A stretch of 64,000 bases of DNA. It comes from a bacterium. Its GTDB lineage: Bacteria; Verrucomicrobiota; Verrucomicrobiia; Limisphaerales; J093. Of the stretch, positions 48,131 to 57,056 are shown one piece after another. The DNA lies in the NCBI GenBank assembly GCA_021780105.1, contig JAJXZJ010000039.1:1-64000 (forward strand), written 5' to 3'. Positions within the stretch are counted from its first letter, which is position 1; the number at the start of each line of letters is the position of its first letter. The notes under the pieces were generated by a model. The model did no database searches. It was not told the origin of the DNA and saw nothing but the letters and a program-made list of their open reading frames with translations. Both the position numbers and the translations under genes were made by a program.

Positions 48131-49852
48131 TCAGCCGCCGGCCGCGGAGCGCGGGCGGGGAAGGGTTCGCGCCAGCCAATGAATCGCGCGGCGCGTCCAG
48201 GCAGGCAGGGCTGTCTCATCGGGTTCCCCGGCCTTCGCGCGGAATCGGTGGAACAACTGGTGCCGCGACCAGAGTGCAAAGAAAACGTCGTTGGCCAGGC
48301 CGAGCACGAGCCAGGTGACGAAGTAGGTCCAGAAGCCGAAGTTCAACGGGAGGCGACCCAAGGCCAATCGCGCCAGACCCACCAAGGTGAAGCCAATTAT
48401 CAGCAACGTCCACGGCAGGACGAGAATCCGCAACACCGCTTCGCCGTCGGCGCGATTTACGTTCCGCTGTGAAATCGCCATCCACATGCCGGTCCAACCG
48501 AGAGCCAGCACGTCCGCCACGAGCGCCACGACGCTGCCAAGCAAAATGGCCGTGGCTTCAGGCTGCACGTTGACCAGGCCCGCGGCCGGACTCCACGGCA
48601 GCCATCGCTGGCCGAGCCAGACGAACAGCAGCCAAAGATTCGGCACGAGCGCCAGCGCCAGCGGGCCGGCGAAATGCCGTCGCAACGCGCGCCACTGGCC
48701 GGCCAGAATGTCCCGCATCCTCAGCGGTGTCGAGAGCAGCAGTTCCAGGGTCTGGCCGCGGCGGTTGACGGCGATGGTGTTGGTTGCTTCGCCGCTGAGC
48801 CGAAGCTTCAATATAAAGTGAAACAATCCGGCGGCGATGACGGTCAGCGATGGCGTGGCGCTGCGTTCGAACCACCAGGCGACGAAGAACAGCGCCAGCA
48901 GGAGAAAACTGACGCCCCAGGTCGCCCGCGCCGGCCAGGGATTGCGCGCGGCGAGCCAGTAAAACGCGCCGCGCTCCAGCAGACACTCACGCCGCGCGCG
49001 GCGTTGCGCGGAATTGCCCAGGGTCCAGCGCTGCCAGCGGTCGCGCCAACGCAACTTCGCCACGCCTGCCGGCCGGGTTTGCCAGGAACGCGGCACCCAC
49101 CAGCAGGCCAGTCCCAGAAACGCCCAGCCGAGCAAATGGTTTGCCCCAAGCGAGAGCCACCACCGCGGGCCGTTGACCGTCTGAACGCCGCCCGTCCAGT
49201 TTGTTGCCGTCGCCAGCGCGTTGTGCGGTGAGGAGCAGGTCAAAACCGCGCCCAACCACACCGGCCAGCGAAGAGCCTGGCTCAAGGCCGCGAGCGCGGG
49301 CAGCACAAACCAGAACGTCACCGCCACGGTCGTGGCGCCACCCAGCGCCCAGCGCCGGTCGCGCGCGAAAGCTGACACGACGATCCCGACAGCGCAGGCG
49401 AAGAAAAGCGTGTTTAACAACGCCAGCACCGTGCGCCAGAACGCGCCGGCCGACACGCCGCCTCGCAGGATCGGGATGGCCAGCACCGGCACCGCTGCCA
49501 GCAGGCCGAGGAGGAGTTTCAACCCGCCGGCCGCCAGCTTGCCGAAAACGACATCGTAACCCTTCAGGTCGGTGAGGAAGAGCAGGCCCAGCGTGCCCTC
49601 GCGTTTCTCGGCGCTGAGCGTGTCCGCCAGTTCGCGGCAGCCCAGGAACAGGCCAGCCAGCGCACAGAGTCCGGCCGCCTGGGCAAGTGCGAACAGACCG
49701 GCCACGCCGGTGAATCCCATCGCCGAGGTGATCAGCATCAGGTAGGCGCCGAAGACGAGCGCGCCAAGGCCGACCAGCACCCGCCGCCAGTAGGTCGTGC
49801 CCCGCCGCGAGGCCAGCCGTAATTCCCGCTCCGCAATCGGCAGGAAGGTCAT
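48131..49852 (-). CDS. ABC-2-type transporter permease, paralogue 3
   Basis: 573 residues from ATG 49852, aligning its start (MTFLPIAERELRLASRRGTT) with the other two paralogues; the longer frame adds 41 unrelated residues. KREGTLGLLFLTDLKGYDVV and RRGQTLELLLSTPLRMRDIL mark the two halves. About ten to twelve membrane helices. It is the first gene of the co-directional run permease-permease-permease-eboE-leuS. The region upstream (49853-50084) also serves the divergent restriction-modification-like genes. Confidence 0.85.
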   Translation of the reverse strand: MTFLPIAERELRLASRRGTTYWRRVLVGLGALVFGAYLMLITSAMGFTGVAGLFALAQAAGLCALAGLFLGCRELADTLSAEKREGTLGLLFLTDLKGYDVVFGKLAAGGLKLLLGLLAAVPVLAIPILRGGVSAGAFWRTVLALLNTLFFACAVGIVVSAFARDRRWALGGATTVAVTFWFVLPALAALSQALRWPVWLGAVLTCSSPHNALATATNWTGGVQTVNGPRWWLSLGANHLLGWAFLGLACWWVPRSWQTRPAGVAKLRWRDRWQRWTLGNSAQRRARRECLLERGAFYWLAARNPWPARATWGVSFLLLALFFVAWWFERSATPSLTVIAAGLFHFILKLRLSGEATNTIAVNRRGQTLELLLSTPLRMRDILAGQWRALRRHFAGPLALALVPNLWLLFVWLGQRWLPWSPAAGLVNVQPEATAILLGSVVALVADVLALGWTGMWMAISQRNVNRADGEAVLRILVLPWTLLIIGFTLVGLARLALGRLPLNFGFWTYFVTWLVLGLANDVFFALWSRHQLFHRFRAKAGEPDETALPAWTRRAIHWLARTLPRPRSAAGG

Positions 49853-50032
49853 GCGCGGGAGTGTAGCGGCGGTCCGCGCGGCCGGAAGCAGAAACAGCGT
49901 TGCCGAGGGTGAGAATCCGGATTGTTTGACCCGTGGATGATGCGCGTCGTGTGTGGTTGGACTCGATTCATTCACTCCCCTTCAACGAACTCCCGCCCAT
50001 TTCTCTCGGTCAGGTTGGCAAGTTCAGCCTTG

Positions 50033-50058
50033 CAGGCCTGAGTACGTCAACCTAGGTT
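50033..50058. promoter_or_regulatory. Two palindromes upstream of the nuclease gene, possible operator
   Basis: CAGGCCTG (50033-50040) is a perfect 8-bp palindrome and sits in a longer imperfect one, TCAGCCTTGCAGGCCTGA. AACCTAGGTT (50049-50058) is a perfect 10-bp palindrome, 26 nt before the nuclease start. Either could be a regulator site or a methylation target; no controller gene is present. Weak evidence. Confidence 0.25.
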
Positions 50059-50084
50059 CAAAGCAACGGAATTGTGATCTGCCA

Positions 50085-50675
50085 ATGACAACCTTTGAGG
50101 ACTACTACCGCGAGCTACAGCGCCGGGAGGGGTTTAAGGACTTCGATCTCATTGCTATCTGGGAAAAGGCCGATGTGCAAGCAGTTGGCGACGACTTGGC
50201 GCAGGCCGTTCAAGCCGGCGGTCTGAAGACGCAGACGATACCGATTCGGCCCAAAAGCACAAACCAGTCCATCGGCAACCAAGTTGAGCAGTTCTTTGTG
50301 GAGCGGATCAAGGATTACCTCAAAAACTTTGATCTTCAGCTGTGCTCCGGTGCAGGGTATCCTGATAAACAACTGTCCCATAAGTGCAGCGGAAGAAAAT
50401 TCGTCCTCGAGGTCAAAGCCACGAGTAGTTGGGATGCTTCGGATACTAACCGCGTAGTTCTTACCTCTTCGTCGAAGAAACTGAGAACCCATTTCACCCC
50501 GCCGATCAACCACCTTTTAGTTACTATCTGTTACAGTGCGATGGCTGGTCAGTATCGGGTTACCGTCGTCCGGCTCGATTTCATCCAACCGGTCACAGAT
50601 GTAAATATCCGCCTTGAGGCTTCGGTCAGTCATCGGATTTTGGCCGCAGGCACGCACCCGTCACGGGAGATTTGA
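50085..50675 (+). CDS. Putative type II restriction endonuclease (PD-ExK nuclease)
   Basis: 196 residues from ATG 50085. The catalytic pattern of PD-(D/E)xK nucleases is visible: Pro93-Asp94 (GAGYPDKQL), then Glu109-Val-Lys111 (KFVLEVKATSSW), followed by strand-rich sequence. Upstream helices (IGNQVEQFFVERIKDYLKNF) are typical of type II enzymes. The adjacent DNA methyltransferase gene starts 6 nt after the stop, which supports a restriction-modification pair. The genes are less GC-rich than the flanks, suggesting transfer. Recognition sequence unknown. Confidence 0.75.
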   Translation: MTTFEDYYRELQRREGFKDFDLIAIWEKADVQAVGDDLAQAVQAGGLKTQTIPIRPKSTNQSIGNQVEQFFVERIKDYLKNFDLQLCSGAGYPDKQLSHKCSGRKFVLEVKATSSWDASDTNRVVLTSSSKKLRTHFTPPINHLLVTICYSAMAGQYRVTVVRLDFIQPVTDVNIRLEASVSHRILAAGTHPSREI

Positions 50676-50681
50676 AGCACC

Positions 50682-51995
50682 ATGAAGTATGCCACTGAAG
50701 CGCGTGCGACAGAACTACCGTTATTTCAAGCGGCCGGAGCCGTTTCACTCGTGTATGACTTGCAGACGTTCAAGTGGAAAGACAGGCGCACCGGTATTTC
50801 TCAGACTGAAGTGAGACTCGCTAACGGCCGGTTTCTGGCCGTGGAAACGCTTCTCAATGAATTTTGGACGAACCGGCAGCGCCAGGCAGACCGTTTGCAT
50901 GAGATTTCCTATCGCGCGTGTTTCAAGCCACAACTGCCACGCTTTTTCATCGAGCGACTCACCCGGTTGGGTGACGTAGTTTATGACCCGTTTATGGGGC
51001 GCGGAACAACGCCGTTGGAGGCAGCCCTGTTGGGAAGAGTTCCCTTCGGCAACGACATCAATCCGTTATGCCGCTTCCTGCTGGAGCCGCGCCTGAATCC
51101 TCCACCGCCGGCGCAAGTAGCCGGCAGGCTTGACCAAATAGATTTTCAAACGCTTACTGGACCGGAGGAGACCGTCGAGTGCCAAGTAACGACTGAGGAT
51201 TTGCTCGTATTCTACCACCCTGACACACTTCGGGAAATCCGTGCCTTGCGCGGCTACCTACTCCGGCGCGAAAAGTCTGGTGAATTGGACTCCATCGACC
51301 GCTGGATTCGTATGGTTGCGCTCAACCGCCTTTCTGGCCACTCGCCGGGCTTCTTCTCCGTTTATACGTTGCCGCCAAATCAAGCCGTCTCGGTCAAAGC
51401 ACAACGGCGAATCAACGAACGCCGGCAGCAGATCCCGCCGCGCCGGCAAGTTCCTGAGTTGATCTTGTCCAAGTCGCAGACGCTGCTGTCCGACTGTGAT
51501 GCACACCGCCGCCAAATGTTGTGCCGTATTGCCATCCGGAGCCGACTGTTGACAAAGCCTGCCTGGACGACACCCGAAATTCGGGCAGGCTCGGTGGACC
51601 TGGTTGTGACTTCACCACCATTTCTTGATGTAGTGAATTACGCCGGTGACAATTGGTTGCGCTGCTGGTTTTGCGGCATAGATCCCGCAAGCGTGGACTT
51701 AACGGTGCCGAAGGCCCCCGGCGCATGGCGTGAAGCCATGACAGCCACGTTTCGTGAACTCGCTCGTGTGCTTAAACCCGGAGGCCATATCGCCTTTGAA
51801 GTCGGGGAGGTCTTGAAGGGAAAGTTAAAACTGGAAGAAATTGTTCTGCTGTGCGGCGTCGAGGCGGGTCTCGAACCGCTGCTGGTCATGATCAATTCGC
51901 AAACCTTTACCAAGACGGCGAACTGTTGGGGAGTGGACAACAACGATAAGGGAACCAACACAAATCGGATCGTGTTGTTTCAGAAATTGCGTTGA
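50682..51995 (+). CDS. DNA methyltransferase, N4-cytosine type likely
   Basis: 437 residues. AdoMet-binding motif I is DPFMGRGTTPLEAALLG (residues 102-110 onwards). Catalytic motif IV is TSPPFLDVVNYAGDNWLR (310-314), followed by RELARVLKPGGHIAFEVGEV. The SPPF form favours N4-cytosine methylation over adenine (inference from family rules). The roughly 200 residues between motifs I and IV should hold the target-recognition region. Paired with the PD-ExK nuclease just upstream. GC content is below that of the flanks. Confidence 0.85.
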   Translation: MKYATEARATELPLFQAAGAVSLVYDLQTFKWKDRRTGISQTEVRLANGRFLAVETLLNEFWTNRQRQADRLHEISYRACFKPQLPRFFIERLTRLGDVVYDPFMGRGTTPLEAALLGRVPFGNDINPLCRFLLEPRLNPPPPAQVAGRLDQIDFQTLTGPEETVECQVTTEDLLVFYHPDTLREIRALRGYLLRREKSGELDSIDRWIRMVALNRLSGHSPGFFSVYTLPPNQAVSVKAQRRINERRQQIPPRRQVPELILSKSQTLLSDCDAHRRQMLCRIAIRSRLLTKPAWTTPEIRAGSVDLVVTSPPFLDVVNYAGDNWLRCWFCGIDPASVDLTVPKAPGAWREAMTATFRELARVLKPGGHIAFEVGEVLKGKLKLEEIVLLCGVEAGLEPLLVMINSQTFTKTANCWGVDNNDKGTNTNRIVLFQKLR

Positions 51996-52083
51996 GTGTA
52001 TCCACGACGCACCACCACTTTCTAGTAGCCGTCGCGAGGGATTGAGAACTTGATTTTCCGGCGCGGGCGTTGTCGAATCCGGC

Positions 52084-53685
52084 ATGACCAAAACGACGCG
52101 GCGGTTCCTCACCAGTGCGGGGATTTTGCTGGGTCTCGGCGTGGCGTTTCTGGCGGAGGAACACATCCGCGGCGCGATTGAACTCCACGCCTGGCAACGC
52201 GCGATGCGAGCCAAGGGTGAGAAACTCACCGTCGCCGAGTTGACGCCGTCGTTGACCAATGTGGCCGGCCGCGTTGTGACGTCGAGCGAGGCGGCGACGT
52301 TGCTGGGAAGTGCGGTTGCCCCGCAGGAGTATCCCACGCCCATGCACCTGGTTGCTCCCGGCAGGGCGCGCGTGGCGTGGGCGCAGACGAACTGGTTGAC
52401 GGAGCGGCTGACCAAGCCATACGGGGTGATGACCAACGACTGGAGCGAACCAGGATTGGCGGGTGCGTTCAAATTGCTGCACGACGCACTGCCGGCGCTG
52501 CGCAGCGATTTGACCAACCACGCGTTCGTCGTCAGCCTCGATTACGACCTGGGCTTCGACGTGCTGCTGCCGCATCTGGCGCGAGAGAAATCCGCCATGC
52601 AGGCATTGTGCGCGGGCACCGTGCTCGCGCTGCACGAACATCGGCTGGACGACGCGACGGCCGACCTGGTGGCCGGCACCGCGTTGGTGGATGAGCTTCG
52701 ACAGGAGCACCTGCTTATTGACCAGCTTGTGCGGATCGCCGATGCCGCCATCCTGCAAGGCGCGGTCTGGGAGGCGCTCCAGGCGGACGGCTGGAGCGAT
52801 GCGCAACTCGCCGCCATTCAAACCGGCTGGGAGTCGCCGCGTTTTCTCGCCGGCATGGTCCAGGCCTACGAGATGGAACGGGCGATAATCTGCACCTATT
52901 ACGACAGTGATCGCTATTCCAATCGCAAGCTGCTCGAGATCGTCGGGAGCGTGCAACAAATCAACAGCGCTTTCTCTGGCAGTGGCAACGGCACGACCGA
53001 TGGTTTTTTGTCGGGTTTGCTGAATGCCATTGCGGACGGAACCGAGAAGCTCCGCACGACTCTGCATGTCGCGGTCTGGCGAATTGCGTGGGTGGATCAG
53101 GACCAGTTGTTTTACTGCCAGTCCATGCAGAAGCTGATTGCGGATGGGCGAAGCGCGGCAAAGGAGCGGAGATTGTCGCCGCCTCTTCTTGCCAGCCAAT
53201 CGGCTGATGACGACTTGCCGTTTGGAAATCCGAGCCGAACTTCGGAAAGTGGCTATGATCGGCTGCGTTACTTGCTGTCCTTGACCACGGCAGACCCGTC
53301 AATCTTTCAAAAAGCGGCGGGCCGTGCCGTTCGTGAGGAAACCCAGAGCCAAATGATTCTGGCCGCCATCGCGATCAAGCGCTACCAGCTTCGGCATGGA
53401 CGGTTGCCGGAAAGCCTGACCGCGCTGGTGCCGGAGCTTCTCCGCGAAGTGCCGCACGATTGGTTCAGCGGCGGTCCGTTGCACTACCGGCCGAACGCTG
53501 ATGGCACGTTTCTGCTGTATTCAGTGGGCGAGGACGGCAAGGACAACAGCGGCGACCCGCGTTCAACGAACTCCGTGGCGCAGCCGAGTTTCTACAACGG
53601 CCGCGATCTGGTGTGGCCCATGCCGGCGACGCCGGAGGAAGTCCAAGCGGCGGAGAAACGCGAGTTCAAACGGATTCACCGCTGA
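52084..53685 (+). CDS. Membrane-anchored hypothetical protein
   Basis: 533 residues from ATG 52084. One N-terminal hydrophobic helix (FLTSAGILLGLGVAFLAEEH) acts as anchor or signal. The body is helical. The C-terminal part has ILAAIAIKRYQLRHGRLPES and GGPLHYRPNADGTFLLYSVG followed by EDGKDNSGD. This ending is shared by many hypothetical proteins of Planctomycetes and Verrucomicrobia, where it resembles the calcium-loop end of type II pseudopilins. Function unknown. Its last 10 nt overlap the end of holA on the other strand. Confidence 0.78.
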   Translation: MTKTTRRFLTSAGILLGLGVAFLAEEHIRGAIELHAWQRAMRAKGEKLTVAELTPSLTNVAGRVVTSSEAATLLGSAVAPQEYPTPMHLVAPGRARVAWAQTNWLTERLTKPYGVMTNDWSEPGLAGAFKLLHDALPALRSDLTNHAFVVSLDYDLGFDVLLPHLAREKSAMQALCAGTVLALHEHRLDDATADLVAGTALVDELRQEHLLIDQLVRIADAAILQGAVWEALQADGWSDAQLAAIQTGWESPRFLAGMVQAYEMERAIICTYYDSDRYSNRKLLEIVGSVQQINSAFSGSGNGTTDGFLSGLLNAIADGTEKLRTTLHVAVWRIAWVDQDQLFYCQSMQKLIADGRSAAKERRLSPPLLASQSADDDLPFGNPSRTSESGYDRLRYLLSLTTADPSIFQKAAGRAVREETQSQMILAAIAIKRYQLRHGRLPESLTALVPELLREVPHDWFSGGPLHYRPNADGTFLLYSVGEDGKDNSGDPRSTNSVAQPSFYNGRDLVWPMPATPEEVQAAEKREFKRIHR

Positions 53686-54839
53686 CGGCCGGGCGTTGAA
53701 GCGCTGCCGCGGCTGGCGGGCGTGCCGACGATTTGCACGAGCGTTTGCTGGAGGACGAGCGCGTCGTCGAGACCGCTGGAAACGAGCCGCTGGTTGCAGC
53801 GCAGCAGCAGTTCCATCGCCTGCACCAATTCCGCGGAGGCGTAACGCTCGGTCTGCGGCAGCGCCTTGAAGAGGACGTAGGGATTCATCGCCAGCGGATT
53901 GTAACGCTTGTCGGCGGGCAGCACGTCGGACGGCACGCGTTCCAGTTGCGCCTTGAAACGGTTGTAGTCCACGGTCGGCTTCACGAGCCTGGCCGCGAGC
54001 AGTTCCTTCAGGAGCAGCAGCACGCGCACCTTGGCGATCAGCCCATATAGCAGGCCGATGACGCTTTTGTCCTTGTCCACCTTCGCGCGGATTTCCCACA
54101 GCTCGGCGTCGAGCGTGCGCAGGAGGCGCGGCAGGTCGCGGTCGCCGAGCGCGTCGCCGAGCGCGAAGGCCCGCGAGTGTTTGTGGCGGGTGACGATCGC
54201 GTTCACGTCGCCGACGGTGATCTCCGGCCGCTCGCCGACGAAGAGCGAGAGCTTCTCCAACTCGCTGGCCAGTTCGCGGGTGTTCGGGCCGACGGCGGTG
54301 ACGAGTTCGCCGAGGGCTTCATCGGAGATTTCCTTTTTGCGGGAGCGAAGTTCGCGACGGGCGAACAGTTCCGCCTGGCTGGCCCAGTCCTTGCTGTCGA
54401 ACGAAAGCGCGACGAAGGACTCGACCCGGCCGATTTTCTCCAGGGTTTTGTAGATGGCCTTCCGCTTGTCCACTTCGCCGGCGCTGACGAGCAGGCGCAC
54501 GTTGTCCCAGCGAAACGCCTTCAACTCGGCCGCCAGGCTGGCGAGCGACTCGGTGACGGCCTGCGCGCTGGCGGTTCGGTCGGTGCCGAGGAAATTGCAG
54601 TCCTTGAACCAGACGACCTTGCCCGTGCCGAAGAAGGGCAGCGTCTGGAGCGCCTCGCGCAGGCGGTTCAGCGCGCGCAGAGCCTCGCCGCTGTTTGCCG
54701 CACTGGCGTCAATCGTTTCGTGGTCCATGCCGCCCACTTCGTCGCACCACTGCTGGAAAAGCTGGCGGGCGTGCTGTTTGACGGAGAAATCGTCGTCGCC
54801 GCAGATGCAGGCGACGGATTGGGCGGGTGAAGAGGGCAT
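53676..54839 (-). CDS. holA: DNA polymerase III delta subunit
   Basis: 387 residues. Delta-subunit pattern: SVACICGDDDFSVKQHARQL at the start (degenerate AAA+ domain), LQTLPFFGTGKVVWFKDCNF, then SDEALGELVTAVGPNTRELA and SELEKLSLFVGERPEITVGD typical of the second domain, and a helical C-terminal collar domain. It opens the beta clamp during loading. The gene lies 21 nt downstream of the DPPW methyltransferase on the same strand and may depend on that unit's promoter. Confidence 0.93.
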   Translation of the reverse strand: MPSSPAQSVACICGDDDFSVKQHARQLFQQWCDEVGGMDHETIDASAANSGEALRALNRLREALQTLPFFGTGKVVWFKDCNFLGTDRTASAQAVTESLASLAAELKAFRWDNVRLLVSAGEVDKRKAIYKTLEKIGRVESFVALSFDSKDWASQAELFARRELRSRKKEISDEALGELVTAVGPNTRELASELEKLSLFVGERPEITVGDVNAIVTRHKHSRAFALGDALGDRDLPRLLRTLDAELWEIRAKVDKDKSVIGLLYGLIAKVRVLLLLKELLAARLVKPTVDYNRFKAQLERVPSDVLPADKRYNPLAMNPYVLFKALPQTERYASAELVQAMELLLRCNQRLVSSGLDDALVLQQTLVQIVGTPASRGSASTPGRQR

Positions 54840-54860
54840 GCTCAGGCGGCCATGGAGAAA

Positions 54861-55721
54861 TCAGACCTTGGCGACGAGAGGAAGTGCGCCCGGTTGCCCG
54901 GTCGGGGCGGATGGCGAAGCGATGTCGGAACGCGGGCCAAACAAGCCTTGGATTTCAGCCAGGCGTTGCTGTGCGATGGCGCAATATTCCGGGCTGATCT
55001 CCACCCCCAGCCAGCTTCGTCCCAGTTGCTCGGCCGCCACTGCCGTAGTGCCGGAACCGAGGAATGGGTCCAGCACGACATCCCCCACATCGGTGCTGAG
55101 GAGGATCAGTTTGGTGATCAGTTCGAGCGGCTTCTGGCTTGGATGTCCGCATTTTTCCTTGGAGGTGCCTTTCAAACTGGGGACGGACAGGATGTTGGTG
55201 GCGAATTTGCCTTCAGAAAGATGCTTCAGACGGGCTTCCTTGTCCTTGTAGCGGGTGTCCTTCAAATACATCTCAATCGTTCTGGCATCGTAGGGAATCC
55301 GCACCTTGTCCTTGTTAAACTTGACCTTCTCACTCTTGCGCAGGACCAGAATCATCTCGTAAGCGGGCGTCAGGCTGTCCCGTCGTTCGTTGTAACCCAC
55401 CACGCGATCCCAAATAATGAGATCGTGGAATTGAAAGCTGAGGCAAAGCTGCGACATGAGGTGGATAAAGCCGTGTTCCCGCTTCCCGAGCTGGCCAAAA
55501 ATGAAACACAGCCCGTCTTCCCTGAGAACTCTCATGCACTGCGACACCCAGACGCGCGACCACTCCAGATAATCGGACAGTTGGTCCCATTGGGTGTCCC
55601 AGTCTTGGTTGAGAACCTTATACCAAGGCGGGTCAGCAATCACGGCTTGAACAAAGCCGGTAGGCACGTTGGCCAACACCTCCAGCACATCGCCACAAAT
55701 AATGCTGTTAAGCGCCATCAT
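54861..55721 (-). CDS. DNA methyltransferase, beta-class with DPPW motif (N6-adenine likely)
   Basis: 286 residues. Catalytic motif IV, ADPPWYKVL (near residue 30), precedes AdoMet motif I, DPFLGSGTTAVAAEQLGR (near 225), which is the beta-class order. HPSQKPLELITKLILLSTD is the usual block before motif I. DPPW favours N6-adenine. The first four bases of its frame overlap the end of the upstream unknown gene (ATGA-type overlap, 55718-55721), which is probably its restriction partner. Could also be an orphan regulatory methylase. Confidence 0.88.
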   Translation of the reverse strand: MMALNSIICGDVLEVLANVPTGFVQAVIADPPWYKVLNQDWDTQWDQLSDYLEWSRVWVSQCMRVLREDGLCFIFGQLGKREHGFIHLMSQLCLSFQFHDLIIWDRVVGYNERRDSLTPAYEMILVLRKSEKVKFNKDKVRIPYDARTIEMYLKDTRYKDKEARLKHLSEGKFATNILSVPSLKGTSKEKCGHPSQKPLELITKLILLSTDVGDVVLDPFLGSGTTAVAAEQLGRSWLGVEISPEYCAIAQQRLAEIQGLFGPRSDIASPSAPTGQPGALPLVAKV

Positions 55722-56443
55722 GGCAGTCGGAAGATGGCCTGGAGGTCAGCGTGGTGACGAGCGGATGCCAATACAAAGGTGGTCAACGTGTCAGTGATCG
55801 GTGAAACTGGTGCTGCATCAATCACATAGTCCACTTGTTCCAAGGCTTGGGCCGGCCGGCCGATCAACGGCAGACTCGATTGGGAGGCGCACCGGTGCAG
55901 CGGCAGGTTCACGTAAATCATGGCCTGGTTCCCCACGGCCCGCTGTTTGTGCGCAATCTTGATCTCGACTCCATAGGAGTCTGTCGTCTTGAGATAATTG
56001 GGGATGCGCAGGTGGTGCCGCGAAAATCCGTGCCGAGTGGCCAGGGTCCGCGCCGCCGGGTCCGGCTCTCGTTGGATTTGTTCGGTTTCCTCAATCCCCT
56101 GCGCCAGCGGCGCGAACACCGTTTGTTCAAGGGCTGCGTAGGCCGCCGCGTCGAGAATGCCGATGGCCTTCGCCTGAGCCAGCAGGCAGACCAGTTCGCA
56201 ACCGTAGCGGACACCCTGCGGTTTGTTCAGAATGACGTGCCGCAGAACGCTTGGTTCGTTCAGTGAGTCGGTGTCGTAACTGATCTGCCATTCGAGATGA
56301 TCGTCTGCGGCGAGTGGCACCGACCGACAGGCCACCGGTTCGGAGGCCTGGCCGGGAATGGGGCGTTTTACGCGAACCTTGCCGGTGGGCGTGGTGATCG
56401 GCAGGCTGACACGAATCGTGGAATTGACGGTTTGAAATTTCAC
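55718..56443 (-). CDS. Unknown protein overlapping a methyltransferase gene, putative restriction endonuclease
   Basis: 241 residues, not recognised. Its position directly upstream of, and overlapping, a DNA methyltransferase is that of a type II restriction enzyme. Glu160-Ile-Lys162 in DSYGVEIKIAHKQRA could be an ExK catalytic pair, with Asp155 unusually close; no clear PD motif precedes it. It has no signal peptide. Alternative nuclease folds such as PabI-like or HNH are possible, but no HNH motif was seen. Assignment rests mainly on context. Confidence 0.5.
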   Translation of the reverse strand: MKFQTVNSTIRVSLPITTPTGKVRVKRPIPGQASEPVACRSVPLAADDHLEWQISYDTDSLNEPSVLRHVILNKPQGVRYGCELVCLLAQAKAIGILDAAAYAALEQTVFAPLAQGIEETEQIQREPDPAARTLATRHGFSRHHLRIPNYLKTTDSYGVEIKIAHKQRAVGNQAMIYVNLPLHRCASQSSLPLIGRPAQALEQVDYVIDAAPVSPITDTLTTFVLASARHHADLQAIFRLP

Positions 56444-56546
56444 GAGTTTCTGACGGGCTGGCCTGAGCGGACTGTCACACGATTGCTGTCACCGGGCAGA
56501 CTCACGCGCCGGGCGCCCGTGGCGGTGGGGCCAGTCAGGGCAGCGT

Positions 56547-57005
56547 TCACACCTGCTCGGAATCGTTGCCGCCTTCGTTGATGCGCGCGAGGGTGGCGGA
56601 CATGTCCTCGACCTGCTCGAACAGGCGGCGGGTGACGAAGATCGCCTTCTTTTGCGCGGTGGCGAGGGCGAGGCAATCGCTGGGGCGGGCGTCCACCTCC
56701 ACGAGTTTGCGGCCGAGTTCGTTTTCCTGCTTGAGGATGAGCCGGGCGAAGTAGGTCGAGTTCTTCAGCTCGGTGATGACCACGCGCTCCACGGTGATGC
56801 CGAACCCCTGGAAGATCTGGTTGATCAGGTCGTGGGTGAGCGGGCGCTCCTTGGGGGTGTCGCGCATGAACATGCCGATGACCGCGCCCATGTTGTGCTC
56901 GACCTGGATGACGAAGACCTTTTCCTCGTTGCCGACGAAGATCGCGCAGCCGCTGTTGACGGGCAGGATTCCGCGGATTTCGATCGGGACGACATCGTTC
57001 TTCAT
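56547..57005 (-). CDS. Bifunctional nuclease (DUF151/BFN) family protein
   Basis: 152 residues, usual length. Conserved features: NEEKVFVIQVEHNMGAVIGM, HDLINQIFQGFGITVERVVI, YFARLILKQENELGRKLVEV and DARPSDCLALATAQKKAIFV, the last being the most diagnostic block. Members have DNase/RNase activity in plants; the bacterial role is unclear. Cytoplasmic. It lies between the second modification module and the Mla operon, all on the minus strand, but a hairpin separates it from mlaD. Confidence 0.92.
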   Translation of the reverse strand: MKNDVVPIEIRGILPVNSGCAIFVGNEEKVFVIQVEHNMGAVIGMFMRDTPKERPLTHDLINQIFQGFGITVERVVITELKNSTYFARLILKQENELGRKLVEVDARPSDCLALATAQKKAIFVTRRLFEQVEDMSATLARINEGGNDSEQV

Positions 57006-57022
57006 GGCGGCAATCTAGGGGT

Positions 57023-57052
57023 GCCCGGCGCAAAAAACAAGCTTCGCCGGGC
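57023..57052 (-). terminator. Hairpin after mlaD
   Basis: GCCCGGCG (57023-57030) and CGCCGGGC (57045-57052) form a perfect 8-bp stem 5 nt after the mlaD stop. The run of T (minus strand) lies in the 14-nt loop, not after the stem, so termination efficiency is uncertain. Confidence 0.45.
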
Positions 57053-57056
57053 GCCG

